64,000 nucleotides of DNA from Kuschelorhynchus macadamiae (GCA_030620095.1 JAUTXW010005194.1:728501-792500), one strand, 5' to 3'; positions 50,077 to 62,039 are shown, numbered from the stretch's first letter. Translations and numbers: made by a program. Notes: generated by a model not told the origin, from the sequence alone.

Positions 50077-51139
50077 ACTAAAAAAATACATAGGATCATA
50101 AGCAAATAAGGAAATACATCTGTACATATATAACAAGAATAACACACCACTTGTCTTAAAATTTTCTTATTTTTAGTATAAATTATTATGAGTATTACTT
50201 ACAAAACAAGTGAGATCTTCTGTGTTACTTTAATTTTAAAAACATAGAACATTATGGGACAAGACAGGAATTATTTCAGACAAACACATTTGTTTTTAAT
50301 GTTGATATGGTATTAAATACCGAATATCTGCTAAAATTCCATTTCTGTCATGGGAATAAAAAGAAAACAAAAACTACTATTTGTATTTTTCGGGCTACTC
50401 AAGAAGTGTTAAACTTTGATATCAAATATAATATACCAGGTGTTGTTTAGATTTAATTAGATTGAAATAGGATCGTAATTTTTCAATATCTTGTTTTTTA
50501 TTTATCCTGGTTTTATGTTTTTTAATTTGAACCGTTTTACCTAATGCATGACCTGTACTGGCGTACATATAGCCCAAATCAGCAGATACTTAAAAACACG
50601 TATATTAGAACATAAAAGACGCATAAGACCTATAAATTTTCTTAATGATAATCCAAAACAGCTTTAGCTGAGCATTTTCAAAGTTTCCAACGTCCTTTTA
50701 ACTTTGAAGAAACTAGTATTGTGAAAAGGTTTTTAAGTGAAATGGTTCAAATTAAAAAACAAGATATTGAAAAATTAAGTCTATCCTATTTCAATCTAAT
50801 TAAATCTAAATAACACCTAGTATATTATATTGCATTTTAACATTGAATACTTCTTGAGTAGCCCGAAAAAAACAAATAGTATTTTTTTTATTCCCATGAT
50901 AAAAATCGAATTTTAGCAGATATTTGGCATTTAATACCATATCAACATTAAAAAGAAACATGTATTATTCCTCTCTTCTGCCATAATTTATGTTTTTAAA
51001 ATTAATGTTACACAGAGGATCTCACTCATAATAATTTATATTAAAAATAAGAAAATTTTAAGATATTTTAACTGGTGTGTTGTTATTGTTATATTCTGTA
51101 TAGTTTTGCTAATTGTTGTACTTGTTAATTCTGTACACG

Positions 51140-53528
51140 TACAGAGTGTCCAGATTTGGTTGCAAAAGCAGGGTATCTCGCTTATTTTTAAAGATAGAAC
51201 CTTGCGGTTTTCACGAACCTGAGCTAATTTTTTGTGAAACTCATGAAGTCGTAAACAAAATTTTCATAGCCTTCTTCGTTTATGAGATACAGGGCGAAAT
51301 AGAAAATCTTGCATTTTGGGACACCCCTCGTATCTCGGTTATCCTTTAACTTAACGCAAAGAGAAAAATTGCTGCTTATGCAGTTTTTTACGCTGGATCC
51401 AGTGGCGTCATATTTTTCATTTGAGTTCTTATTTTTTAGATATGACCGAAAGTTGTGGTTTTTTAAATGGGACACCCTGTATATTTATCCAGAAATTGAT
51501 TTGCCCTTTTAAAAGCTTCTCAAAAATATATAATAGTATGGGTCTATTTTAATAAACAACAACAAAAATCCTAATTTTTATAATTATCATCCCAAATTTT
51601 GCAGTAGGCCATGCAAAACGATGCCGTTTTCTTTTGTTTTCTTGGAAGCAAATGACATTTCCCAATTTTGTATGCGTATATAAAATATAGCGCTAGTTTT
51701 TTGTATTTATTTATTGTGTAAAAATATATTTGTATTATTATGGAAGAAAACCAAACTTTCGAACATTATGAAAAGTACGATATGTTAGCTTGTTGTATAT
51801 TAAGTAATGAAAATGTTAAAGCGGCTTCTGAGATGTATTTTAACAGGTAAATAGTTAATTTTTAGGTATGTTGAAATACTATTGCTTAATTTTTATTTAG
51901 ATATCTAGAAAGGAGGCAACCTAATATATCCACTTTTTATCGGATAAAAAAGAATTTACTTAATCACGGATCATTTATCAAACCTCGTACGAAAACATAT
52001 AAAGAAAATCGGGAGGCTGAGGAAATTACGGTTTTGGCTAATGCAGAAGCTTACCCTACAAACTCTTGTAGGGCCCGTGAAAAGAGCATAGGAATTCCAA
52101 AAACTAGAGTTTAAGAAATTCTAAAAAAGCACAAATACCACCCATACAAATTTAGGCTCGTGCAGCACTTACAGCCAGGGGATGCAGAGCGTCGGGTAGT
52201 TTTCTGCAATTGGTTTCGAGAAAGATGCGATATGGTTAGAGATTTTGAAAGGAAAGTTATATGGTCAGACGAAGCACATTTCAGTAATTCTGGTATACTC
52301 AATAGGCACAATAGTAGGTTCTGGTCCCAGGAAAATCAACACCAAATATTTCCCAGAAGACAGCAGGGCAGGTTTGGTCTAAATGTGTCCTGCTTCATAT
52401 TAGGAACACATATAAAATTTTATATATTTGAGGGAAATCTAACAGCCAATCGCTATATAGAAATTTTAGAGGCAGCTATACCTGAATTACTTGCCGATGT
52501 TCCTCTAGCGCAAATTAACGAAATTTATTTTCAACAGGACGGTGCTCCTGCACACAATTCTGGAATGACGAGATTATTTCTGGACAATAATTTTACCAAT
52601 CAGTGGATCGGAACAAATGGACCTATAAGATAGCCCCCTAGGTCCCCAGATTTGTCGATTTTAGATTTCTTTCTATGGGGATATCTGGAAAATAGAATTT
52701 ACAAAGACCACTATGATAATGTCCAAGATTTAGGAAATGCAATAAGAGATAAGAGATAAAACGAATATGAAAATATCTTTTGCGAAGCACGCATAGAACA
52801 AAATGGAAATCAGTTTGAACAGTTCTTTTGATTTCCTTGGTTACTGTAGTTCTTATACGACAGTTGATTTTTGCTGAAAGGCTTGTTGTTACATAATAAT
52901 TTATTACTGTTTTGTTCTTGTGTTACATAGATCTAGGTAGGTGGTACTTTTTTGGTGCGAAATTATCAATGCATATTTTGATAAATTGATTTAATTACAT
53001 ATTTATTTTGATTTATTGTTAGGAAGTAGATATTGTTAACGACTTTAAATAAAAGGCAGCATTGTTTTGCATGGCCTACTGCAAAATTTGGGATGATAAT
53101 TATAAAAATTAGGATTTTTGTTGTTGTTTATTAAAATAGACCCATACTATTATATATTTTTGAGAAGCTTTTAAAAGGACAAATCAATTTCTGAATAAAT
53201 ATACAGGGAGTCCCATTTAAAAAAACACAACTTTGGGTCATATCTAAAAAATAACAACTCAAATGAAAAATATGACTACGCCACTGGATCCAGCGTAAAA
53301 AACTGCATAAGCAGTTAATTTAAAGGATAACCGAGATATGTGGCGGTGCCAAAATGCAAAATTTTCTATTTCGCCCTGTATTTCATAAACGAAGAAGGCT
53401 ATGAAAATTTTGTTTACGGCTTCACGAGTTTCACAAAAAAATAGCTCAGGTTCGTGAAAACGTCAAGGTTCTATCTTTAAAAATAAGCGAGGTACCCTGC
53501 TTCTGCAACCAAATCCGGATACCCTGTA
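51140..53528 (+). mobile_element. rosa-like (DD41D) DNA transposon, copy B
   Basis: Same family as 17558-19979, matching along nearly its whole length. The left end is TACAGAGTGTCCAGATTTGG and the right end is the reverse complement of CCAAATCCGGATACCCTGTA. TA flanks both ends, and long inverted arms contain 'ttttgcatggccta' near 51608 and 53070. It is inserted in the right arm of a palindromic PLE, so it is younger than that element. Confidence 0.9.
51740..52831 (+). pseudogene. rosa-like transposase B, broken
   Basis: Exon 1 starts at 51740 (MEENQTFEHYEKYDMLAC), followed by the same short GT-AG intron as in copy A, then YLERRQPNISTFYRIKKNL. Lesions are a TAA near 52112 (RV then stop, where copy A has Gln), a TAG at 52631 replacing Trp before PPRSPDLSILDFFLWG, and a C-terminal deletion after 'aatgcaataagaga' near 52755. 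The catalytic aspartates remain (VIWSDEAHF, FQQDGAPAHN, SPDLSILDF). Copy B keeps some codons that copy A lost near 18325 and 18485, and the reverse also holds, so the two decayed independently. Confidence 0.85.
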
Positions 53529-53572
53529 CATGCATTTCCTTATTTGCTTATGATTTTATGTATTTTTTAGTA

Positions 53573-53604
53573 TCCTGAAGATGGTCTAATATAGACCGAA
53601 ATGT
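53573..53604 (+). ncRNA. Hammerhead-ribozyme-like motif, PLE right arm
   Basis: CCTGAAGATGGTCTAATATA, then GACC and GAAA. The core boxes are the same as at 50041-50076, with stem II GGTCT/AGACC less one end base (GGTCTA/TAGACC here). It belongs to the right arm of the palindromic PLE, separated from the arm's inner part by an inserted transposon. Confidence 0.55.
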
Positions 53605-53690
53605 AGAGAAATAAACAGATATAGATCTTAAAATTTTATGACTTTGTTGTTGACCTAACCCAACCAACCCTACCACTCATTATACTCGAG

Positions 53691-54420
53691 GTAATTAAAA
53701 ACAAGAATTTAAAATGAATATTGCCGGACTCTGAACCTCTTCTACAAGTGAAGCCAGCATCATTGTATATACAACTTTATTTTATGGCGTTAGGCTGGCA
53801 TAAGCTGTCTGTTCCTCAAGAAGCCTTTCAAGATGCCTGGAAATTTTTTTAGTAGGTGACCGGTGACGTTGAAGGATCTCTCTAGTTAACTAGATTTAAA
53901 GCAGTATTTCTGAATAGTTTTTGTTGTAAATAACTGGTTTTTCCACATTTAGTGTCGATTTTATTTTAAGACAAACAACCGTTTGTAGAGTTCCAATGTA
54001 CAGTCACAAGTTAAGATGTCAAGGTATAATTTCAAGTTTATGGTGTCATTTTTGGGGTTGTATTGTTCATGGGGTGTGTTTGCGAACTAGATCTTTAAGG
54101 GTACCCCACAATCCACTCTATTCTGGATTCATATGGTCCGCTTTTTCGTCATTTTTGATAGGGGGAACAATCTTGCTTTAAAATTAAATTTGCTCCTCTT
54201 CTAGGAAGGACTGCATATTTAATAAGGGGTTGGAATTTCAATTCTGTTTAAGAAACACTAGACCTATAATTAGTATTGGGGCACATATGATATATTCACC
54301 AAAATTGGACTTGAATGCATCTTTTGTTTTTGATTACTGTCATAGTTGCATAAATCTTTTGACACATTATTATATTCTTAGTTTTTTTTATAGAATTTAT
54401 CTGCTTGCTTAACAATATTT
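53691..54420. other. No recognisable feature
   Basis: AT-rich sequence between the palindromic PLE and a LINE fragment. No supported gene. Confidence 0.5.
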
Positions 54421-54830
54421 ACACAGTTTAGCTTTCGAAAGGGCTACTCAGAGGCAGATGCTATTGGTTTCATTATTAAAAAACTTGTTTGGGCATTGGA
54501 TCGCGGGTGTACCACCGTGAGTGTTTTCTTCGATCTCCCACCTGCTTTGACCTGATCAATAACCAAATCTTATTATGTAAATTAGAACGCTATAGTGTGA
54601 GAGGTATTCCAGTCAAATGGATCAAGTCATACCTAGCCAACAGAAAACAAAATGTTGTGCTACTGGTGAATGGCCAGAAGTATCAATGCGTTTTAGCAAA
54701 CGTTCTTATGGTGTCCCGCAGGGGACTGTGCTAGGATGGGACTCTTGTTATTCCTTGTTTATATTGCTGACATCACTCAGTCACCATATATGCAGATGAT
54801 ATAACGTCTGTCATAACAGATAGTTCCTTG
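54421..54830 (+). pseudogene. LINE reverse-transcriptase fragment
   Basis: Across frames the translation gives FRKGYSEADAIGFIIKKLVW, VSVFFDL, LINNQILLCKLERYSVRGIP, VKWIKSYLANRKQNVVLL and GVPQGTVLG, then LFLVYIADI. These are consecutive jockey-group reverse-transcriptase blocks. It is short, frameshifted and without ends. Confidence 0.65.
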
Positions 54831-55148
54831 GTTGATATCAGTGGCGTCAAGATATATTGCAAGAAGTCTTTTTAATATTCTACGCTCGCATTTCGATTCT
54901 ACGCGTTCGCCATTATATCAGGAAAAAATATGCAGTGGACCATTTGTTAAACCGAGTTTTTACAATAAAACTCGTATAGATAAAACTAAAAAAGTTGAAA
55001 TAAATAATATTATGCAAAAATGAAATCGACTTCAAAAGAATGCACTAAAAAGTGAAAAATAATATTTAGTTCCACCTTTAAAATTTTACTCCGTGAAGTC
55101 GGCGCTAAACTACGGAAGAGTATAAGGGCCACAATTTTTTTTATTTTT

Positions 55149-55420
55149 AAATTCTGACTTTGAAGTCGGAATTTAACAAAATTCTGAGTTTAAAGTCAGA
55201 ATTTAACAAAATTCTGAGTTTAAAGTCAGAATCTAACAAAATGCTGAGTTTAAAATCAAAATTTAACTAAATTCTTAGTTTAAAGTCAGAAATTAACTAA
55301 ATTCTGAATTTAAAGTCGAAATTTAACTAAATTTTGAGTTTAAAGTCAGAAATTAACCAAATTCTGAGTTTAAAGTCAGAATTGAACTAAATTCTGAGTT
55401 TAAAGTCAGGATTTAACGAA
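55149..55420 (+). repeat. 30-bp satellite array, left arm (~9 units)
   Basis: The monomer centres on TTCTGAGTTTAAAGTCAGAA followed by TTTAACAAAA-like spacer, period 30. The 20-base core is a near-perfect palindrome, with only the G flanking TTTAAA on each side breaking symmetry. Units differ from one another by one to four bases. Confidence 0.92.
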
Positions 55421-56174
55421 ATGCAATTTTGACGTGTCCTGTCAAACCTGAAATTGGTGTCAGGAGATAGATAATTAAATATTAAGACAGATAAGTGAAA
55501 TCCATTTCGTTGCAAGTAAACTCGTTTGAGATTTACCGCGCTTCAAAGGGTCAAAATTGTCATTGTTCAAATATAAAAATTTAATAAAATATAGGGCATT
55601 TCATTTAAAAACCGGATGATGCCTCCGGTTTGAGGTAGAAGCGGCAACACCGCGCAATTTAAAATATTTTATAACGAGAGTATATTATGTTCATCTGTGG
55701 CCAAAGCCAAATTCTCAAACATCCTATTCGTTGGTTCTCCAGATATTTCTAATAGGACACTCAACTTGAATCACCCTGAAACAGAGGGGGGAGATCTGTC
55801 AGTATGTTTCGCGAGACACCCTTAAATCGTTGAAACATATATGAACCGTTTCTTAAGACTTATTTATCGTTTTGTATTACCTTTTTTATTTTGTAAACCT
55901 TTTAATGTATATGTTTTCTTGTATTCATTTTGGCTTTTTTTTCAGCAATAGAAATAAATAAAAATATATAAAATGAACTAATTAAACATATGTTTAATTT
56001 GTCAGGGACTTATTTGACACTCAAAAATCAAAATACGAAACTTTTATTTTGTACTCTCCCCCCTTTTCTCATTTTGTAGTTTGGTGGAACAATTCATAGC
56101 GCATTTGCCATTATTCAAACAAGAATATTGAACTTGTTTTCTTGGTTCCAGTTTGTTATGCAATCGTACGGACT

Positions 56175-57011
56175 AAATTCTGACTTTAACTCAGAATTTT
56201 GTTAAATTCCGACTTTAAACTCAGAATTTTATTAAATTCCGACTTTAAACTCAGAATTTTGTTAAATTCTGACTTTAAACTCAGAATTTTATTAAATTCC
56301 GACTTTAAACTCAGAATTTTGTTAAATTCTGACTTTAAACTTAGAATTTTATTAAATTCTGACTTTAAACACAGAATTTAGTTAAATTCCGATTTTAAAC
56401 TCAGAATTTTATTAAATTCCTACTTTGAACTCAGAATTGTGTTAAATTCTGACTTTAAACTCAGAATTGTATTATATTCCGACTTTGATCTCAGAATTGT
56501 ATTAAATTCCGACTTTAAACTCAGAATGTTATTAAATTCTGACTTTAAACTTAGAATTTTATTAAATTCTGACTTTAAACACAGAATTTAGTTAAATTCC
56601 TACTTTAAACTCAGAATTTTATTAAATTCCTACTTTGAACTCAGAATTTTGTTAAATTCTGACTTTAAACTCAGAATTTTGTTAAATTCCGACTTTAAAC
56701 TCAGAATTTTTTTAAATTCCGACTTTGAACTCAGAATTTTGTTAAATTCTGACTTTAAACTCAGAATTTTGTGAAATTCTGACTTTAAACTCAGAATTTT
56801 ATTACATTCTGACTTTAAACACAGAATTTAGTTAAATTCCTACTTTAAACTCAGAATTGTATTAAATTCCGACTTTAAACTCAGAATTTTGTTAAATTCT
56901 GACTTTAAACTCAGAATTTTATTAAATTCTGACTTTAAACACAGAATTTAGTTAAATGCCGACTTTAAACTCAGAATTTTTTTAAATTCCGACTTTGAAC
57001 TCAGAATTTTG
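56175..57011 (-). repeat. 30-bp satellite array, right arm (~28 units)
   Basis: Reverse-complement orientation of the left array (TTCTGACTTTAAACTCAGAA plus TTTTGTTAAA-like spacer). A variant unit with 'acagaattta' recurs at 56371, 56581, 56821 and 56941. These spacings are multiples of 30, so blocks of units were duplicated within the array. The 10-residue periodic ORF across it is an artefact. Confidence 0.92.
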
Positions 57012-57537
57012 TGGCCCTTCTACGCTTCCGTGCTAAACTATAATTATAAAATTCTTAATTATTTAATCACAAAAATATAATCATGAATTCAGTCAATCCG
57101 GTGTTTTGATGTCTAATACTACGCGTAGTGTTGTAAATGGAAATATTTCCATAGAAATGGAAATTTCCTGACATGTCTCGGAAAAATTGGGAATATTGGA
57201 AATATTTCTAATCATATTTTGTAACCCTATAAGCATTAGACTTACTATAAAACAATTTTAGCAAACATAAATAGTGAATATACCGACCTCGACGAATCGA
57301 CTATTTACCAATTTATTGGCAACATCGGATTTCTACGGCTGGCGCCTCGGAAGTCCCGAGCCATAGGGGAATTCCCTGTTGACATCGTATTATTTGATAA
57401 AGCAGGAACGTGAGTGCTACAGTCCGTTACTAGAGAATATTTATTATACAATATACTTTGTGTAAAATATATTTTATAAGATTTGGAAGTTTATTTTTGA
57501 TTTTTTGATAGTGTCGATTGTTATAGTGAGTTTTAAA

Positions 57538-58740
57538 ATGGGAAAAACAAAATACATTGTTTGGAAGTATTGTGTTTCTAAAGGAAATAGTATTTACTAG
57601 TGCATGTATTGCAGTAAAACGTTTTTCAAAACTGCGTCCATGATGAAGGCTCATTTAAGGAAAGTTTGTCCTAAGCAAATTTAAAGAAAATTTATGCACT
57701 GTTATTGCCTCTGAATCAGGACAGCCAATCCCAGAAATACCACCACCACAACCGTCAAGCTCAAGTTCTACAGCTACTTGTAGTACTATCAACAGTTCCA
57801 GCATCGAAATTGATCTCGAAATGGCGCCAGCATCCAATGTTGTAAATTAAACCATTAAACCTGCTACTTCTTTAATGAAAACTGCGACTTCTAGAAGTGA
57901 TTTTGAATTTGCTGACCGAATTTCCAAAAAAGACCAAGTAAGTGTCGTAGATTATTGCTAAGAAATATATAGGAATTCCAAAAATATATATATAAAAAAG
58001 TATCTATACATATCTAAAAGTTTAAAAATTTATGAAATAAAATGCAGAATTCGAATTTCACTAACTTAAAAAAAGATGTGAGAAAAACAAATAATAAACC
58101 TGTATCTTTTTTTTTACAGGAAAAAATCGAAAACCAACTAGCTTGTGCAATGGCTTAAGCTCTTCAAGATGATTCGTCCAAGTTTTGTACTACCAACTAG
58201 ATATAAACTGTCGAATACAAAGTTGGATGCAGAGTTCCATAAAGTAAAGGAGAAAGTTGAAACTACAATTAATGAAAGTTAGATTCTAGGTCTACAGAGC
58301 TACGGCTGAAGCAACGTACGAACCTAAGGAGTTATAAATTGTATAATTACTCCACCATCGCCGCTACTGGAATCTTCTATCGGAAAAATATGATATCAAT
58401 CCATATGGTTGCCTTTCTCATGGCCTCAATTTGTTATGTAATGATTTGCTTAAAATCACTACTATATCGACCCTAATCGATAAAGTTACAGATATTGCAA
58501 GAGAGATCAAGAAAAAAACAACAAAACTTTTACGGACAAAACAAAAATGTAGAGCCAAATGCAGGTGCATTAAAACTGCCTGTATAAACTGGCTGGTCTT
58601 CAATTTAGATCAGTTTAAAAAGTATATGCAGGACTAGACTCAATTTACAAGGAGTTACAGTTAGCCAAGAAGCAACACAAATCATTGATGAATATGTTAA
58701 GCAGTGGTTGACGAAACAGTATTTTTGAACCTATTTGCAA
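57538..58740 (+). pseudogene. hAT transposase, N-terminal part (BED finger)
   Basis: The ATG at 57538 opens MGKTKYIVWKYCVSKGNSIY, then a stop (TAG), then CMYCSKTFFKTASMMKAHLRKVC, a BED-type zinc finger (CxxC...HxxxxC). A low-complexity Ser/Pro/Thr region follows, with several stops, and then frameshifted transposase sequence up to the LINE insertion. It is heavily damaged. Confidence 0.7.
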
Positions 58741-58789
58741 ATGGTTAAAAACTGTAGAAGGATCATCATCATCATCTCTAGCCCGTGTC

Positions 58790-60775
58790 GGTCCATTTCT
58801 GAACATAGGCCTCCCTCATTCGCTTCCAATTGTCTCGGTTCTGTGCCACCCTTATTCAAGGTAGTCCTGCAGTTTTCTTGATGACATCCGTCCAGCGCAT
58901 TGGTGGTCGTTCTCTGGATCTTTTTCCTAAATAAGGTCTCCACTGCAGTATGACCTTGTTCCATCGTTCATCTTGGCACCTTGCAATATGCCCTGCGAAG
59001 CCCCATTTGAGTTCAGCAGTGGCTTCCCCGACGTCCCTTATTTTCGTTATCCCTCGTATAACTTCGTTTCTTTTTCTTTGACTTAAAGATATCACTAGCA
59101 TCTGTCTCTCCATAGCTCGTTGTGTCTTTCTGAGCATATCCATTGATTTCTTCGTTATTGTCCAGGTTTGACAGCCATAAGTCATTACAGGGAGTATACA
59201 CTGGTATATGGTAACAAACGGGACCGGAGACACATTGGAATATTCTTATTCGTCATTGTGGCTTTCAACTTTCCGAAAGCTAACCATGCTAATCTTTTCT
59301 TCTTTGTATCTCCTGTGTTTGATTTTCTTTTCCCAGTGATGTTATGTGACCTAGGTAGACATAGTTGGGCACATTTTCTAAAACTTTATATCTTTTGAAT
59401 ATATGAGGATCTTCTCTACACATCACTTTGGTTTTATTCAAGTTCATTCGGAGTCCGATTTTAGCTGACTTTTCTTCCAATTCTACTAACATTTCACCAA
59501 GTTCTTTATTTTCAGAAATCAAAACAATATCATCTGCATATCTCAGATGGTTCAATCTCCTACCATTTATAGACATTCCCCTATTTTGCCAATGCAACTC
59601 CTTAAATATGACCTCTAAAGCCAGGGTGAATAGTTTTGGCGATACCTCTTTCTATTTTGATTAGATTTGTTATTTTGTTGTTAAGCTCTATTGTGGAGGT
59701 GGCGTTCTGGTATATATACATTCTGGCGTTGGAGAGTGAGTCCATTATTGCCCAGTGCTCAACGGTGTCAAACGCTTTTTGAAAGTCAACAAATGCCATG
59801 CAGAGATCTAGGTTGTATTCTATCGTTTTTCTGTTAAAATCCTCATTGTCAGGAGATTATCACACGTATTGTATTGTTTCTAAAGCCGACTTGTTCCTTA
59901 GGTTGATACTGATCTAGTTTATCTGTGAGTCTGTTGGTGATGATCTTTGTGAATAATTTATATACTTGTGATAAAAGGGAGATCGGTCGATAATTTTCAG
60001 TTAAAGTCAGTCCTATCACCTCTCTTGTGTAAAAGTATTACATTGGCATTGTTCCATTTGTTAGGAATTTTTCTTGGTACATGCATTCATTGAACAAATC
60101 GCATAACCTTGTTAACAGCACACTTCCGCCTTATTTAAGCATCTCTATCAATACTTGGCCACAACCCGGAGCTTTGTTGTTTTTCATATTATCTAAAGCA
60201 TGACTAATTTCACTTTTTGTGATTTCTGGGAGATCTTCCGATCCTAGATTTAATACGTGTTTTGAAGGTCCTTGGTTTCCATTTTGCTGAACTTTTGAGC
60301 TGTACAAATTCACATAGAATCTCTCCGTTATGTGTAGTATTTCATCTTCTTTTATTTCATTCCCAAGTTGGTCTTTCAGTGCTATTATATGTTTCCTATG
60401 GTTATTCTTTCTTAAGCTTTTCATCCCTCTATTGCTCTCCAGTAATCTTTCAGTTTCGAGTTCGTAGAATCTGTTCAGATCATGTCTTACCATTTGCCTT
60501 GTTTCCTTAGCCAGTTTTTTAAATTCCTCGTAACGCCTTTCTCTGAATAACTGTCTTTTCTCAAGGATTTTTCTTTTTGTTTCTGGGCTATATTTATCTT
60601 TTTTTGTTATTGTTCTAGGGTCGATTTCTTTTACTGTTTCAGTTATTGTCGTTACTAGTATGTTGCTGGTGTTATCTAAGTTTCCCATGTCTTGGATTTC
60701 TTCAATTGTTCTTATTCCTTCGCTTAGTCTTCCTTCGTATCTGAAAGAGTTTCTAGCCAATAGCCATAGATCTAT
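58790..60775 (-). pseudogene. RTE ORF, linker and reverse transcriptase
   Basis: 60760-60131 is the linker and RT start (RRYEEFKKLAKETRQMVRHD, ILHITERFYVNLYSS, EISHALDNMKNNKAPG). 59799-59602 has MAFVDFQKAFDTVEHWAIMD. 59597-59289 has NHLRYADDIVLISEN (YADD active site) and GLRMNLNKTKVM. 59233-58856 has ILPVMTYGCQTWTI, GFAGHIARCQDERWN and RERPPMRWTDVIKKTAG, with the EAYVQKWTDTG-like end near 58795. The order and motifs are diagnostic of the RTE clade. At least three frameshifts and stops make it inactive. Confidence 0.85.
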
Positions 60776-60950
60776 TTTTTAGGTTTAAATAGTTTTGACC
60801 TCTCCGATTTACTTTTGAAGGCTATCTTAGCCGGTAGCTGTCTGTGATCACTGCCAATATTGCAACAATTCAAAACGGTAACGTCTTCAACTATGGTTTT
60901 GTTACTGGAAAGAAAGTTGTCTATTTCATTCTTAGTTTTTGCATCTGGGC

Positions 60951-61655
60951 TCAGTCATGTCCATTTTCTTTGTTGTTTTCATTTATGAAGTCTAGAAGCG
61001 TAGCTCCCCTTTCGTTTCGGTTGTCAAAGCTGAAGTTTCCTACATATTCCTCATTTTCCTCCTGTCTTTTCCCTAATTTAGCGTTGAAATCGCCCATCAC
61101 AAAAGTGTGCGTTGTCACCTCCTTGTTAAGTAGCATTCTTAAGTCTTCATAGAAAAGTTCCATTTCTTCATCCATATGGCTTGTCTTTGGGGCATAACAT
61201 TGTATGATCTTAATCTTACACATACTGGATCTTAATCTTATACATACTGAAGCAAGTCGGTCTGATGCATTGTCGAACTTGATTATGTTAGGGGACAAAG
61301 ATTTATTGATAATAAAACCTACGCCTCGTTGACTTTCGCTAAATGAGCCATTGTAGTAGAATGTGTGTCCCGATTCCAAAACAAAGCATTCTTCTCCTCT
61401 ACGTCTTACTTCACATAACCCAATAATGTCCCATTTTATGTGGTTTAGTTCTTCAAGTTCATATAATTGGGAGTCGTTTATTAAAGTTATGACATTCAAG
61501 GTTCCAATCAGTAGCGTCTTCTTTCTATTCTGGCAGCCTGGTCCAACTCGGTGGTTCTTGGCACCCCTGGTCAGTTGTTTATTCCTTCCGCTGCCTTGGT
61601 TGGAGACAAACTGACCGCCGAGAACTCGGGGCCTTTCCTGTGGATTCGTTTCCAT
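60951..61655 (-). pseudogene. RTE ORF, APE endonuclease part
   Basis: A 234-residue open reading. METNPQERPRVLGGQFVSNQ is followed by the endonuclease blocks LLIGTLNVITL, WDIIGLCEVRR (catalytic Glu), GVGFIINKSL, IIQCYAPK and FVMGDFNAKLG. It breaks at about 60950, before the final SDH motif. The endonuclease nicks target DNA for target-primed reverse transcription. Confidence 0.85.
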
Positions 61656-62039
61656 GAGGGGATTTTGGCATTAGAACACCATGCTTGCCAGGCAAGTTGC
61701 TGAGTCTTCTACTCAGCCGCTCCTAACATGGAGAAACAGACGCTGTTTGCAGCTGCCCATTCTGGGTCAGACGGGACGTATTTTATTTCCGTCTTACTAC
61801 CCATATCTGGGAAGCTTTCCCCGATCAGCCACCTGGGGACGCGCCCTCTAGGGGTTACAGGTTCCCCCGAGGGGTAGAAGAATATTATGGCATAAGGATA
61901 TTATGGCATTATTCACTTTGCTGTAAAAGCATTTCGTAACATTAAATGGATAATTCTGAACAACCTTGCATTGTCCTCACTTAGCGACAAAGAGTTGACA
62001 ACTTAAATGGTTAAAAATCGGACTTCACATATGGCTACT

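Larger units (their letters stand above)
50011..53690. mobile_element. Palindromic Penelope-like remnant, right arm interrupted
   Basis: The left arm (50011 to about 50500, minus sense) and right arm (about 50690-51139 plus 53529-53690, plus sense) are reverse complements. Landmarks include 'aataatgagtggttggttgg' against 'ccaaccaaccctaccactca', and the 'agcccgaaaaa' and 'taataccatatcaacatt' blocks. A GIY-YIG remnant (YLKTRILEHKRRIRPINFLND, KRFLSEMVQIKKQDIEK) lies at about 50560-50815 on the + strand. The right arm is split by the transposon at 51140-53528. Hammerhead-like motifs occur in both arms. No reverse transcriptase remains. Confidence 0.75.
55112..57031. mobile_element. Foldback-like element with satellite arms and 8-bp TSD
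   Basis: The terminal inverted repeat is ACGGAAGAGTATAAGGGCCAC at the left and the reverse complement of GTGGCCCTTCTACGCTTCCG plus T at the right (2 mismatches). The 8 bases GCTAAACT flank it on both sides (55104-55111 and 57032-57039). Inside each end is a tandem array of a 30-bp monomer, inverted between the two arms: about 9 units at 55149-55420 and about 28 units at 56175-57011. The middle (55421-56174) is unique and has no transposase. Terminal arms made of tandem repeats with an 8-9-bp duplication recall Foldback-type DNA transposons. The family is not identified. Confidence 0.8.
58761..61873 (-). mobile_element. RTE-clade LINE, essentially full length, 7-bp TSD
   Basis: GTAGAAG lies just outside both ends (58754-58760 and 61874-61880). 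On the minus strand the element starts near 61873 with a GC-richer 5' UTR ('gaacctgtaacccctagagg') and ends in a short (GAT)n tail (58761-58776), typical of RTE elements. It carries endonuclease and reverse transcriptase in one line of homology with several frame breaks. It is nested in the hAT and is therefore the youngest layer here, though already decayed. Confidence 0.88.

Noticed and set aside
56199..56381. ORF encoding a repeated 10-residue peptide (LNSDFKLRIL)
   Set aside because: The period is exactly the 30-bp satellite; most units carry no constraint on reading frame and the ORF ends within the array.
55149..57011. CRISPR-like regular repeats
   Set aside because: The repeats are contiguous 30-bp tandem units without unique spacers, in a eukaryotic transposon with TSDs.
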